In this document: positions 1-12,443 of the stretch, one piece after another
How positions within the stretch are numbered: position 1 is the first letter of the stretch
Layout: every line of letters begins with the position of its first letter
From: Gongronella butleri
Taxonomy: Eukaryota; Mucoromycota; Mucoromycetes; Mucorales; Cunninghamellaceae
DNA length: 64,000 nucleotides
Assembly: GCA_025201375.1 (NCBI GenBank)
Contig: JAIWZP010000034.1
Span: forward strand, 62,001-126,000
Reading direction: 5' to 3'
Made by a program: the position numbers and the translations under genes
The notes under the pieces: generated by a model
Seen by the model: only the letters and a program-made list of their open reading frames with translations
What the model was told of the DNA's origin: nothing
The model's database searches: none

Positions 1-557
1 ATAATTTTAGTACCCATCACAAAAATGTACAAAGCGAATGGATACAAAACTTTGTAAACATCAGGGCAATGCCCCAATCCTCCACTGGCTTGAATTTGAG
101 GCTGCTTGCACAAGTTTCACTTGTCATTGCAGAGAAATACGAAAAAAACGAGAAAAAATGATCAAACAAGGATTTTATTGCGATCTCTCGACAGATATCC
201 ATTTAATCCCTCTTTTTTATTGAATAGTACGCGATTCACGTGCTAAAAGCGCATATACTGTAATATGCAGTACATATGAAAATGATACAAAAACAACTCA
301 AAGCAATGTATAGCAACGCGCCAAAAAAATAAAAGCCCATATCCAAGAATTCTGGCAATACAATGGTTTGATCTCTGCCAGACTTGGACCTGTTGATCCC
401 TCATAGACGCCATGAAAAAAAAAACCTATTAGGCAATATCAAGATTTGTCCATTAAAAGAGATGAAAAAATAAAATAAATCGAGTTTTTGTGACGAATGT
501 GCGCCGTCGTCGCAAGAATGATATGATAATAATATACACGTGTGTCTATCCGTTTAT
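1..557. other. no gene seen at left edge
   Basis: AT-rich sequence with only short overlapping ORFs that have no recognisable motif. It lies downstream of the acyl-CoA synthetase stop codon and probably holds its 3' UTR and intergenic sequence. Confidence 0.5.
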
Positions 558-2883
558 TTATTGAATCCTCTTGGACCGGCCCTTCCACAATTCATTGCGC
601 AAAATGTACTTTTGCACCTTGCCCGTGCTATTAAAAGAAAAGTATAAGGGTTTGTTGGAAATCAATTCTTTTTTTAAAAAATGTTTTTATGCTGTCTTAC
701 CTTGTCTTTGGGATGCTGTCAACAAAGATTACTTTAGCGGGACACTGCAAGATTGGAAAAAAGGGAGGGGGGCGTCAGCACGCCCATTTCACATGGAGAA
801 TTGCATGAAAATAGGTGACATGATTACCTTGTACCCTGCGAGATTCTTTCGGCAATGCGCAATGACCTGCTCTTGCGTGAGAGACGCGTTTTGCTTCAAG
901 ACAATAAACGCCACCGGCCGCTCGCCCCACTTTTCATCAGGACCACCAACGATTGTGCTATAAAAAAAAAACGGACAATTAAATGAGATGGCCTCTTTTT
1001 TTTTTTACATTTTCGCATTTTTTTTTCTTTCTCTCTCTCTCGAGGGGATGGGTGACTTACCATTCAAAGACTTCATTGATTTGCACGAGAACGCTCTCGA
1101 CCTCGATGGAGCTGATATTTTCGCCACCAGAGATGATGACATCCTTGCTACGATCGACAATCTCAATGACGCCGTCCTTGTGCCTGACGGCAAGGTCGCC
1201 GGTCCAAAAGTAGCCGAATCGGAACGCCTTGGCGGTTTCTTCGGGGGCATTGTAGTAGCCCTTCATGTTCGTATTGCCTGAAAAGCAGATTTCGCCGATG
1301 GTCTGGCCATTGCTGGGCACATCCTTACCGGTGTCGGGATCCAAGACACGGATCTCGTCGGTGACAATCGTATTGTACCCTTGCAGCGCCATCATCTTGT
1401 ATTGCGCGTCGCGATCACCCGGGTATCGCTGCTCCAAGTGCCACTCGTCATATGACACCGTGTTGGGTCCATAAGTCTCGGTGAGCCCATACGCCTGCAC
1501 AGGGCACAAATTCAGGTCGTTCATCCGCTTGATCAGCGACGCAGGCAGCGCCGCGCCGCCCGTCATGATGCGAACCGGCTTTGGCAAACGTGTCGCCAAC
1601 GGATGGTTGCAAATCTCATTGTGGATGGTCGGCGCGCCATTATAATGCGTCACCCCCTCCTCCTTGAGACACCGCCAAATGTACCCGTAGTCCATCTTGC
1701 CAAGCATCAGCTGCTTGCCTAAAAAATAATAGAATAATAAAAAAAAGGTAAAAACCAGCCCATTGAGCCTCATTGTCTCTCCTGTGCTCCTGCTCCAGAT
1801 AGAAGCTTACCGCCGATGGCGACCATAGCCCAAATGAAACCCCAATCTGAAAGAAAAGAAAAAAAAGAATTGAATGCGTCATTAATACCATCAAAGGACC
1901 AAAATATGAACTTACTATTGCAGTGGAAGCCAGGGAGTGTCATCAGCATGACACTAGCGGACGTCAGGCTGCCTTGGATGCAGTCATTGAGCGCTGTCAA
2001 GTAGGCACCACGGTAAGTGACCATGACACCCTAACAAGAAAAAAAATTGGTTATTGCGCGCTTTTTTTTTCCCCTTTTTTTTTTCCTTTTTTTTTATCTT
2101 ACCTTTGGGCGGCCCGTAGATCCAGACGTGTAATTGATCGAGAGCAGCGCGTTTTCGTCGTTGACGAGGGGCATTTGGCGCCATTGACGCGGGTTTTCTG
2201 CGTGTTTGATGAGGAATTGCTCGTAGGGGTCGTTTTGCGGCTGCTCGGGGGTGTCCGCGATGTGCAGGATGGGCATCCTGTCGATGATAGTCTGCGGCAC
2301 GTGCGAAAGCAGTTCATCCTGAACAAGGAGAATGGAACAGCCCGAGTGTGTGACCACGTAGTCAATTTCCGCGGCAACCAGGCGCGTGTTCAGTGGGACC
2401 ATGACGGCGCCGGCCGCAGGGATGGCAAACGTCGCGTCGATGAAGGCGGGCACGTTTTGGCAAAGAATACCGACGCGGTCGCCCTTTTGGACGCTGAAAT
2501 CGGCCAAAAGGCCGTGTGCAAGCCGTTGCACGCGCTCTGCAAGCTGACGGTACGTCCATTCCACGCCGCGGTGTTCAATGGCCACCTTGTCCGTGTACAC
2601 CATCGCGCTGCGCAGCAAAAATCGCAGCGGATCCATCGGCGTCAGGTATGGCACTTGCTCTGCCGTGCGATCCAGGCGTACTAGACAAAAAATAAAAATA
2701 AAAAACCGAGCCATTTCGCGCGTGAGTTCCCATGTCCGTGATCCATTTTAAAATGCAAAGGGCATTTGCTCCCCGAGAAATAGGTCACGAACAGGTGTCA
2801 AAAAAGGGCTCGTCCTTGACGTGCGCCGCCACCGCAGTCAAACGGCGCTGCGCTGTCTTTATATTATTAGCAGTGTCAGGCAT
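558..2883 (-). CDS. acyl-CoA synthetase (AMP-binding, ANL superfamily)
   Basis: Predicted to activate a fatty or other carboxylic acid to its acyl-CoA through an acyl-adenylate. I join eight exons: 2883-2793, 2680-2103, 2030-1916, 1846-1811, 1718-1061, 957-828, 744-701 and 627-558, giving 573 aa in frame, a normal family length. Visible motifs in order are the ATP-binding loop TSGSTGRPKG (split by an intron after the Lys), YGLTETYG, the WTGDLA region with the hinge DRSKDVIISGGENIS, and the C-terminal IPKTSTGKVQK containing the catalytic Lys. The overall pattern resembles medium/long-chain acyl-activating enzymes of the plant AAE type. The C-terminus is RIQ, so there is no PTS1. The first exon (MPDTANNIK...) is inferred from a GTTCGT donor and phase; an alternative start at 2714 reads through T-rich intron-like sequence and looks worse. 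Substrate is unknown. Confidence 0.88.
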
Positions 2884-3555
2884 GGTTCTTGAGGGCAATA
2901 AAAGAAGAGGCAAAACAGACTAGGAGGGGGCGCGTTCGTGATGTCAAAGTGGACAATTGCAAAAAAAAAAAAAAAAGAAAAAGAAAAAAAAAGGGGGAGA
3001 AAATCGTCGAGCGGGGATTTATAAGCGCATCACATGGGAAAAATTATTGCCTCACTGAAGCGGGGCAGATCCCACCAGTTGGGAAAGTGCGGGGTCAGGT
3101 CGCGCCAAAAGGTCCTAAACCTTTTACCGCGTGGGCGTTTCATTCATTTGGGCGCCTGATTGCAAGTGCCGACGGCTCTCAGAATTAAAATACATAATAA
3201 ATGCCGTGTAGGCACTCTCAACTTCCATTGACGTGAGATTGGTTCGGAAAAGAACAAAAAAAAAAAAAAAAAAAAAGACTGCACTCGCTCAGTTTTCATT
3301 TGATGTCCGCGGGTCCCTGCAGCAAGACTCGCTGATGAGTCCCAAGATTCAGGAGAAACCTTAATTGCAAAAGCGCGATAGTGTCGCAGATCAAGGGAAC
3401 ATGGTATGGCCTAAACATTTTGCCTTTTTCACGACGGAAACAAATAAAAAATAATAATACGCGTGCCCATGGTACCATTGAGCCTCGAGGCAATGAATCA
3501 TTGTGGAGTATTTTTTTATTATTATTGCGAGATAACAGTGAGAGGAAGGTGGGGT
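2884..3555. other. intergenic, homopolymer-rich
   Basis: Separates the putative first exon of the acyl-CoA synthetase from the RGS gene stop codon. It contains A-rich runs near 2960-2995 and 3256-3276. No supported gene. Confidence 0.5.
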
Positions 3556-5848
3556 CTATGGTTGCTGCACGTCGAAAAAGAGGCTCTCGTCCAATTGTTT
3601 GCGCTGCAGCAGATACTCCTCTTGTTGCTTTTTCTGCTCCTGCTCGCGTGCATCGAGGAGCTTTTTGTATTTTGGGGTGCGGACAAACTTGGGGACCGAG
3701 TCTGTGGCCATGAGCCTGCAAATATAGTCATTGACCTGATCGAGCCATTTGAGGATGAGGCGTAGACTTTGCGAGACGGAGTGTGACGAGATGACGAGCG
3801 TGTTTTTCGTGGTTTGCTGTGCGGGCAAATAGGTGGGCACGACGGTGACCATGGAATTGACGACGCGCGCCATCTCCTGGCGCAGGCTGTGCTCGACATT
3901 CAGCTCGCTCGAGGCGCCCGGCTTTAAATACGTAGCCCAAATGTCGTAGGCGTCCTCCAGGAGATCTTTTTGATTTTGGGACGGCAGTGCGGGGCTCTGG
4001 TTGCGGATCTTGCGCCGCAATGTCGAGTAATCGATCCAGAAATCAAGATTCTCCTCGCAGAAATTCTGACGCAGGAAATCCTTGAAAAACGGCCGCATTT
4101 GTGCGTCATCCAAGATTTGCTTGAGCTTGCTTGCATTTGTCTCCTTGCCATTGTAGAAATCGCCGCCCTGCGCGCCCGGCAGGCCCGTCAGAGTACCTGT
4201 GGAAGACACACCGTGCGCACTGCCGCCATGGGCGCTCCCACCGGCGCCAATTGGCGCATCCGAAGGATAATCCATAGCCACCATGCTGGATGGGCGCGAC
4301 GAAGGGTCGCCACCACCGCTACCATTACCATTATCAAGCGTGCTTGAGCTGTGGCTGCTGCTGATGCTGCTCTGGCGCCGTGGCACGTGACGCTGGTGCA
4401 AAATTGCGGTCTCGGGATCTTGCGCGAGCATTTCCTTTAGTGTCGCCTCGTCATTGGCAGCAACAATGGTGGCGTCGGCGCCCGTGGCGGCGTGCATGAG
4501 CCCATGGTTGGCCATCTTGGCATGATGCGCAGGTGGCGGCACGCGTGTCGCGCCTCCAGCTGACGCGTCCAGATGCTGATTGGCGTCAGTAAGAATCTGC
4601 TTGCCCTTTTCTGTGACTGACAGCAGCACCGTCTTGCCCACACGCACTTCCGCATCGTCCGCGTACTTTTCGCTCTGGTACTCGAGCCAATTGTACCGCA
4701 AAAACTCGGTCAAAAGCGCCTGGCCTTCTTCGTACGCCGAAATCGTGCTAAAGTCCATCAGCCAATCGCACGCCAATTGCGTCGAAAACAACGATCGGAT
4801 GCGCCGAGCAGAGACTTTGGAAACTTGCGCCGTGGGCGACCCACCGGAAGACGAGGATGACGATAGTGGCGCGTGTCGCGTTGATTTGGACAGTGTCAAG
4901 AGATAATTGCCAAGCAATTGCACCTTTGAATCGCCACTGACGACGTGCGTCGACATGGCAAACGGAGTCAAATGATTGGATGGCAGCGACGATGCTGAGG
5001 AGCCGGAAGAAACAGACGAAGTGGACGATCCACCGCCGCCCGACGTGGCATTATTATGACGCGATGATGGCGATGACTTGGCAAGTGCCGGCAACGCGTT
5101 CAATTGCTGCTGCGATGCATTGACGGTGGGGACAATGGCATCGCCATCCAGAGGGAGCGAATGGATCATCACAATGTAGATGAGCACAAGATGCTGGCGC
5201 CCCATCATCAATGTATCATCGTCCGAATGCCGTTCCAGACGAACAAGATGGATTGGCTGAATGTCCGTGAAATGGCGACGCATCTTGCCAACATCCACAT
5301 CGGTGCGGATGCAGAAATCTTGCAAAATACACAGGCCCTTTGGCGTCAGCTGCCAAATCGTCTTGTCGCCAATGGACGCGCTCGCAGGATCCGTCGCATT
5401 GCGCATCAGGTGACACTGCTGGAATTGCTGGCACAGCGCCTTGGCCATGTCCTTGGCCATGTTGAACGTCGTTGTCGTCGTCGTCCGGATCATCTTGTTC
5501 GCGTCACTGGGGTCAGGCGAACGCGTGCTGTACGAAAACCTCAATGATCCAAGCGCACTGATCGCCTCCTCCGTCGTAAACGTGTTCACATAGTTGCGAA
5601 ACAAATACCGGTGAACCGACAATGGAATCTGTACAATCAGCGCCGCAAAAAGATCATGCACGTCCTGCACATTTATTAAAATCCCAAAAAAAAAACAAAA
5701 AAAAAAAGAAAAATTAAAAAAAAAAGAGGCATGAGAGCCCAACTCGGCATCGTCCTTTTTTTTTTTTGTGTACCTTGATGAATGGTCGCCCATCAATCGT
5801 AAACTTCATCATTGACGTGTACGCTTGTTTTGATCGATCAACTGCCAT
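3556..5848 (-). CDS. RGS protein with DEP domains (Sst2/FlbA type)
   Basis: A GTPase-activating regulator of heterotrimeric G-alpha, expected to desensitise receptor signalling at the plasma membrane. Two exons, 5848-5774 and 5664-3556, give 727 aa. The first exon encodes MAVDRSKQ... to DGRPFIK. It joins a fungal-type DEP segment (DVHDLFAALI, then FTTEEAISALGSL) typical of Sst2, FlbA and Rgs1. A second DEP-like segment around SARRIRSLFSTQLACDWLMD lies mid-protein, followed by a Ser-rich, His/Gly-rich linker. The C-terminal RGS box runs from about LKQILDDAQMRPFFKDFL through ENLDFWIDY to the region around LDQVNDYICRLM. The tail is a Lys/Gln/Glu-rich probable coiled coil. An additional upstream exon cannot be excluded, because homologues often have more residues before the DGRPF motif. 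Confidence 0.88.
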
Positions 5849-7085
5849 TGGGGAATAAAGGTTGCAAAAAAAAAAAAAGCACAATGGAGATGCGAAAAAA
5901 AAAGATAAAAAAAAAAGAGGTGAGAAAAAAGAAAAAGAGAGAGAGGAAAAAAAAAGGCAGACCATGCGTTTCTCTTTATTTGGTACCGAGGTGGTGGGTG
6001 GACATGGCCATTTGGGATGCCAATAACAGGATCGTAAACCAGAATCGAGTGTTTTGAGAAGCAGGAGAGAGGGGGGGTGGGGGCCACCACACTGGAATTA
6101 AGGTTTCAACAGTCGAAGCAATACCTAAAAGAAAAGAAATTTGGGTCCATCAATGTTTAGCGGGCCCTCATTCCAACCTCGCGCTCTGATCACGACGCGC
6201 TTCCTTTGTGAACCCGAGCTAAATCACTTCATTTGCACGCAAAAGAGAAAGGCGATCAAGGGTGCAAACGCTCAGTGGCACATCAGCATGACCTCTTTTG
6301 TAAAAAGAATATGCCCTCGCTCGCTCCCCGTCGCGCCCCCCCCCGCGGCCCGCTTTGAACTCTTTACTTCTCTTTCCCCCCTAAAACAAACCTTATTATG
6401 ATATTCGGACCATGCTTGTCATTTTGTCCCTCTCCACCCCCCTTCTCTCGCCGACATTCACATCGTCAACAATTACTTGGTCGTGCAAAACTTTATGTGA
6501 TCGCGATTTATACTGATGGTGTGCAAGTTTTTAGTCTAAACTCTTGTCACGCGAGCTTGATTGTGATGATTAAATCGCGTCAGAGCGCGCGCGCGTCTGG
6601 CCCTTTGAGTCTCTTGCTATTTTGACTCGCTGTCTGCTGCAATTTATCAACATAAGCTTACTTCGGTAGCCACACAAACATGGAAAACATGTGCACGTCG
6701 TACAGGGCCTGCTTTTCAAGAATAAAAAAAAGGGTGATCTCCCTCCAAACACGTCGTAGGTTTCAAAAGCAAAAAAAAAAAAAAAAAGGGGGTCGCGCGA
6801 CAGGGACAGCCCACGTCCATTTCTCAAGAAGATGAGATGCTCGACGATGCTATCCTTTTCAATGACGGTGACGAGGCCATGACTCCCCGGCACGGCCATA
6901 GGAACAGGTATGGATATTCAGGAGAAAGGGAGAAAATGGTGGTACCAAGAGGAAAATAGAGGACGAGGGGTGGCAACGGCATTGCTTGTGTCACCCCAAG
7001 GTGGCCCCCTCCCTCTTGCCTGTCGCATTGTCACACCATCATCCTTGGCAAACGCATGAAAAAGGGGGCAAGCGAATCGGAAGCC

Positions 7086-7124
<39 letters not shown>

Positions 7125-7619
7125 TGGTGCGCGACGCCGGGTGACAAAGAACCCAATGGAATCAAGAACGCTTCTTTTTTTTTCTGCTCTTCTTGAACAC
7201 CGAACCCAGACGACGGGCCAAGCCAGCTCGCTGCCTTGCCCGTTTTTGCAAATGCGGATGTAATCCCGCGCGAACGATAGGAGATGCGCACCGTGCCGAC
7301 GTGCACGTCGGCCAGATCAAGTAAGTCGGCAGCAATCAGACGCACCCCCCGTCCAAGGCTTCTCAATTCCACGTCGTGCCCTGCACGCGTCGGGAGCATG
7401 CGCTCCGAAAAAGCAAATTGAGCTCTAGATCCCATACTCACCGCCAACCATCATTACTTTCAGGGGAGGCAGGGTCCCCTGAGAACCCGAGATGAGACCA
7501 CACTGTAAAAAAAAAAAAAAAAAAAAAAAAAGCAAATGAATCCCATGGTAGACGTGAGCTCAAATCACGTCCAATAAATAACCAAATGGCACTTTTTCCG
7601 TTGGGCGAGGCCGTCTTGA
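5849..7619. other. intergenic, no supported gene
   Basis: Contains long homopolymers, notably a T run at about 7089-7121 and an A run at about 7505-7531, and polypurine blocks near 5865-5955. Fragmentary minus-strand frames near 6780-6900 and 7180-7440 look mildly coding, but I could not splice them into a convincing protein. Confidence 0.4.
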
Positions 7620-7860
7620 GCACTGGGCTCTTGTTTATGCCGTGATGCAGATTTCATTGGCGGGCAAGCAGGCTGTAAAAAATTTTCTGGAAGCACAGCA
7701 GGCCGGCACAGTCTGAAAACACGCTTTTTGGGGTTTAAAAGGTAAATGTGAGTGCTTTTGCGCAGTGCAGCGTGATAGCTCAGGCATTGAAATGATAGTA
7801 TGCGTCAGTTTCTGTCCACAGAGATTGAAACATCGATGGATCAAGCGTTTAGTTAGCGTG
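7620..7860 (+). repeat. dispersed non-coding repeat, short copy
   Basis: Matches 22310-22460 and 22705-22770 closely (shared GTAAAAAATTTTCTGGA and CGTCAGTTTCTGTCCAC blocks), and more loosely matches 52610-52780. It carries no ORF of note. Relative to the 22-kb copy it lacks an AT-rich insertion of about 250 bp. Confidence 0.75.
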
Positions 7861-8269
7861 TAAAATATAAAATGGATGGCATTAGTGCGTTTGCAAATTT
7901 TCTCGCTCGGGCACTTGCTAAAATGCTGGCTGATTTTTTTTTTCACGCTTGCAATAGCCCATATTTGTAAGTATGTACTACGTAGCAGGCAGAGCCGAAC
8001 GAGCGAATATAATGTCTGTCTGCCAAACCAATATAGAAAATGCGAGTTTCCCGAGTCATTGCACACCAACTCGCCGAGATCTCAATGAACGTTTCCGAAA
8101 CACAATCACTTTACCGTCGCTGATCACAGATTCATTTGAGGTCATTAGCGCGTCGATACTTTGGGCTGTTGTCGCGTATGCTACCAGTATGGTCAAAACC
8201 TTACCCCCTTTTTGCTGGGCGGTCCTCTGCATCTTGTCCATCGGGTCCTATATTTGAACTAGAGAATGC

Positions 8270-9180
8270 TTAACACAAATGCCGACGATGTCAAATTTTT
8301 AAAAAGATCGGATCACTCAGTCCTGAAAAAATGCATTTTGCGTAATTTCAGAGCCAAAACAGGGCCAAATCGATCCTTGAAGGCTAACTCGCCCAAAACT
8401 CGACGCGATGTCTCCAAACCACAAGCGCTTTTACCGCGTTTGGCCGCAGATTCATTTGAGGTGTCTCACGCACCGGGGCGCTCAGCCATTGCCGCGGTAC
8501 GAGACAAAACGTTGTTGATCTTCCCCCTTTACGCCTATGAACCTGGCGCTTCATCAGAAACTTGCACATCTGGTCCCAAATTGAGACCAGTTGATGGCAA
8601 ACCCAATTCTCCAGTGGTGCTATTTTTTTTCGCGAATCGGATCGCACAGTCTCGAGAAATCTCGAGATCCGTGTTTGCTGGTGAAACCCCAGCGGCCAAA
8701 CAATATTTTACGCGTTCCTCCCGATACGCCTGACCATATGGCTCCAAATTTAGACCAGTGAATACTCGATCCAAAACTTCAATGACTCCAAGTTTTTCTA
8801 GAGATCGGGTCTCTCAGCCCTGAGAAAATGCATTTTGCGTAAAATCAGGGCTAAATCGGGATAAAAACGACCCCTGAAGGCTAACTCGCCGAGAATTGGA
8901 CGCGATGTCTCCAAACCACAAGCGCTTTTACCGCGTTTAGGCGCTGATTCATTTGATGTGTCTCACGCGTCGGGACGCTCAGGCGTTGCCGCTGTACGAG
9001 ACAAAATGGTGCTGACTTTACCCCCTTTACGCCTATGAAACTGGCGCTTTATCAGAAACTTGCTCATCTGGCCCCAAATTTGGACCAGTCGATGCTTGTT
9101 GATGGTGGTAGACTCAATTCTACAACGGGGTTACAGTAATTTGGTTTGTGAATCAGATCGCTCAGTCCTGAGAAACCTTG
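8270..9180. repeat. tandem duplication, period about 497 bp
   Basis: Two diverged head-to-tail copies, about 8290-8690 and 8780-9180. The block GATGTCTCCAAACCACAAGC occurs at about 8407 and again about 8904, and AAATGCATTTTGCGTAA at about 8326 and 8827. A more degraded third piece upstream (8068-8220) shares ACAGATTCATTTGAGGT. The frames are interrupted and I see no protein. The right copy carries a TACAGTA where the left copy has a simple TA. Confidence 0.8.
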
Positions 9181-9205
9181 TCGTGCTAGGGAAACGAAGG
9201 GGAAA

Positions 9206-9237
<32 letters not shown>

Positions 9238-10182
9238 GGAACCAGAGTTTGTAATAAAAACAGGTTGGACTTTATTTCATGTTCTCGACTACTATTGGGA
9301 TGCAGGACTTTTATACTGTTGAAGCGATATCATACAGTAACCATTTGATAATGAGCAAGAAACTAAGATTATTATTGACATTTACTACGCGTTGGTGATT
9401 GATGTCCTGCATATCGAACAAACCCCCTTTTTTGGCACACACGCACTTGGCTCTCTGTGCTCTACTGTATCGTGCCAAGTGCTGTTCCGTTATCTCGTGT
9501 CCATGAGGAGCATGCATCCGCCGTGCGTGTGCAACGTCCCAAGCTCCCAACGTGTACAAGCTTTACTACAATCCATGTACCGGTATTATACTGTATTCAC
9601 ACGTCAATTATTGCTGCTTGGTGCATGCTCGTATGATAACGTCGATGCGCCCCATTTTGCGCATGTTTCTTTTTTTCTTTTTTTTCTTGTGCTGCCCGGG
9701 TTTACTGTATTGATCTTGACAGGCGGTCGCAGCAATTGTGCCTTTTTTCCGTTCTTGATTCCACGACTGGGGCTGCTTGACAATACTGTAAGGCTGCTGC
9801 TGTGCTGCACTGCTGCTTAATTATTTTTTTATTTCATTACAGTATTGCGCCTTTTGTCCTCCCATCATGACCTTGCTTAGTCTGTCACAAATTTGTTGCC
9901 CCTCTTTGAAGCACCCGCTGGGTCGGAAATGCATCATTTTTGCACCAAATTTGGTGTTTGTTGCAACCGTTGTTGAGGATGCTCTCAAAACTCAAAATCA
10001 ATTACGGCATTGTCGAAAAACGGGCAATAACAGATGACAAGCCCTTGAATACTGTAATTTTATACAGTATGATATCATGCATTTTCGTTGATAAACACAC
10101 AGTACCGGTAGCATATTTATCATACAGTACCCAGCAGGGTGTGACGTGTGGGTGGCACGACGATCCGAGCACCTAAATTTTA
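9181..10182. other. AT-rich intergenic with TACTGTA heptamers
   Basis: Starts with an A run (9211-9237) and then holds several TACTGTA/TACAGTA heptamers (near 9590, 9703, 9785, 9838, 10049, 10064, 10124). No gene is supported. The final bases, 10175-10182, form the candidate target duplication of the KDZ element. Confidence 0.5.
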
Positions 10183-10392
10183 CACCCCATCTTACCATAA
10201 GTGGGTGCCATTTAGAATACAAGGCGGATTTTGAAACCCGTCGTAAGTGGCCCACCTGAATAGGTTTCAGCCCTTCTTGGAACCTTTGCACCACTTTTCC
10301 CATCCTGACCTTCCCACACCTTCCCTCCAATTGGCCCACAGCTCCGCCAGACCGCCATATCCCCAATGAGCCTGCCCCCCCCAAAGGTGCCA
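10183..10392 (+). repeat. left terminal inverted repeat of KDZ element
   Basis: Reads CCATCTTACCATAAG inward from the outer end and matches the reverse complement of 17312-17520 over about 209 bp, with scattered substitutions. It ends 166 bp from the transposase stop codon. Confidence 0.85.
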
Positions 10393-10558
10393 CAGCAACA
10401 CATCACTCCCATTGGTCCACAGAGCCGCGCGTATTCAATTTTGTATGCAAACCATTTGCAAAAAAAAAAAAAAAGAAAGAGAAAGGTGACAAGAGGGACA
10501 ACAGGCAAAGAAAAACAAAGACAAGCAAAGAGAATAAAGAGCATGATCAACAGATCCA

Positions 10559-12412
10559 TCAGGAAGAGGGGGAAGAGGGGGGGAGGGGAGGAATCTTTTG
10601 GAGATAATGCTCGATCTTTGCTACCTTGGGCTTGAACAATATGGCGGCCATTTGCGCCGCAGCTAGCTGGCCTCCCTCCACGGTGCCGCGCGCAATTTCT
10701 TTTGCGTAAAGATCTGTACTTTTGCGCTCGATGTTGGCGAGGTTCGCGCAAAGAGTGTCAATTTCAGCCTACATGTCGCCATCGCATTTAAAAAAACATA
10801 CGTGATCTGACCGTAATGACACTTCCACCTGTCTTTTTGGTACACTTACGGCGACAAGAATGAATTCCTCTCTGCAGCGCTCGAGCAACGCGACTTGTTC
10901 CGCTTGGGCAATGTTTTCGAAGCAATTGCGCACCACCTCGCTGTCAAGAAACTCAGGGCCCGCAACTGCGCTGGACGAGCTGGTAAGCCTCGGCTTACCG
11001 TGCTTGTCTAATCCAATGGCATTAATTGCGAGTGCTTATTATTGATTTTTCTTTTTTTACATACCAGCAAACTTATTGTAACGCTCCTTGGCCACTGAAA
11101 ACCGGGTTTTCAACACCCAGAGGCGCTTTCGCAATGCTGTCATCGTCTTTTGACCATGCTTTGCCCGTGGGTTGAAGACAATATTGTTGATCTTCTTTAC
11201 CGCTGTGGCGGCCGCATACACGCTAGAAATTAGGCTCCGGCCCTCATTTTTCGTTATAGCGTCGCGGAATTCCTGGTCGATTTGGCGATTGCCGGTGCGC
11301 TTTGGACGGGGTCGGATGCTGTGAGCACTCTCATAAGCTTCCAGCTCCCTGTTGAGGTCACATCCTGCGCGAGTGGTCCTTGGCTCCATCTTGTTGTACT
11401 CGTGCAAGCTAAGAAGGTACTGCTCGCGCTCGGACAGCCCGGGAAGATGGCGCGTGGTTCCATGGCGTCCAATGCGGATGAACTCTAGCTGTTGCATTAA
11501 AGAGCCTCTGTCCGCGTTTCCCAAGGTATCAAGCGCCTTCTTTTGTGTGTCAATCGCTCGTTTGTAGAATTCGTACAGGGTTTTGCCAGAACCCCATATT
11601 TTGACCTCCCAAACATGATGTAAAAGGGTAGCAATGGTTTGAACGCGAACGCCATGTGACGCGCTTCGCAGGATGGGCACCACCTTTGTAATTGACGCCC
11701 ACGTACGCTCGACACCCTCTCCTAAAAGAATAATGCGAAGAAGCGCGTCAGGTTCTTAAATTAAAGTGGCGTTGACACGCCATCGCACTCTTTTTCGATT
11801 TTTAGCTCATAACATACCATCGCATAAGCCCCATCCTGGTCGGAATCGCGTGGATCGCAGGTAGAAGCAGTCGAGGGTGTGTGCATGGGCGTGGAAGCAC
11901 CCGACAGCGAAATCAATCTCCAAGGGCGGCTGACCATCCTTTGTATTAAAAAAAAAAAAAAAAAAAAAAAGAGGCGAATCAGCATCATTTAGCAATTTTT
12001 CCAATTTTTCCAACATGCGGGATCAGCCCTCGCCTTTATTACCTTCAAAAAACTGGGTGCAAAGCGGCAGTTGACCTGGTGCGTAATAAAATACATCAAA
12101 TAGCTGCTTTAAGCCTTCTTGTTATTCTTATTTTTCAGCTTACATCATAAACATGCATCAATTTCTTCGCGTCAGGGTTCCTGGCTATGACTTCCTTTGT
12201 GAGCGCCTTTCCATATTCATAGGATTCGCCAGCGAGGATGTCCATTGTGACTATCGGATGGCCATGGCGCGCATCAATGGCACAAAAGATGCCATTGGCA
12301 TCGCGTACAGTGTTGGTGCTGGAATCGCTTGTGTCTTTGTCCGCCTGAAAGACGCTTGAGCAAGTGACAGGCTCGTTCGTCGAGGTGGGATTGACGCCAG
12401 CCGCGCCACCGA

Positions 12413-12443
<31 letters not shown>

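Noticed and set aside
1005..2684. Long plus-strand ORFs opposite the acyl-CoA synthetase
   Set aside because: They are antisense shadows of the conserved minus-strand exons.
2681..2714. Acyl-CoA synthetase start at MARFFIFIF
   Set aside because: Those residues are translated from a T-rich stretch ending CTAG, which reads as an intron 3' end; an upstream exon in matching phase with coding character exists at 2793-2883.
5714..5965. Upstream extension of the RGS protein through a Phe/Ser-rich leader
   Set aside because: The extension is translation of T-rich sequence; the ATG at 5848 gives a natural start just before the conserved DGRPF segment.
6570..7623. Chain of minus-strand frames that might be a spliced gene
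   Set aside because: Individual pieces look mildly coding but phases do not join and poly-T/poly-A tracts supply much of the open frame.
12043..12103. Alternative KDZ exon starting at 12103
   Set aside because: It leaves the next exon out of frame, whereas starting at 12075 restores frame and yields the YDVNCRF motif expected in the family.
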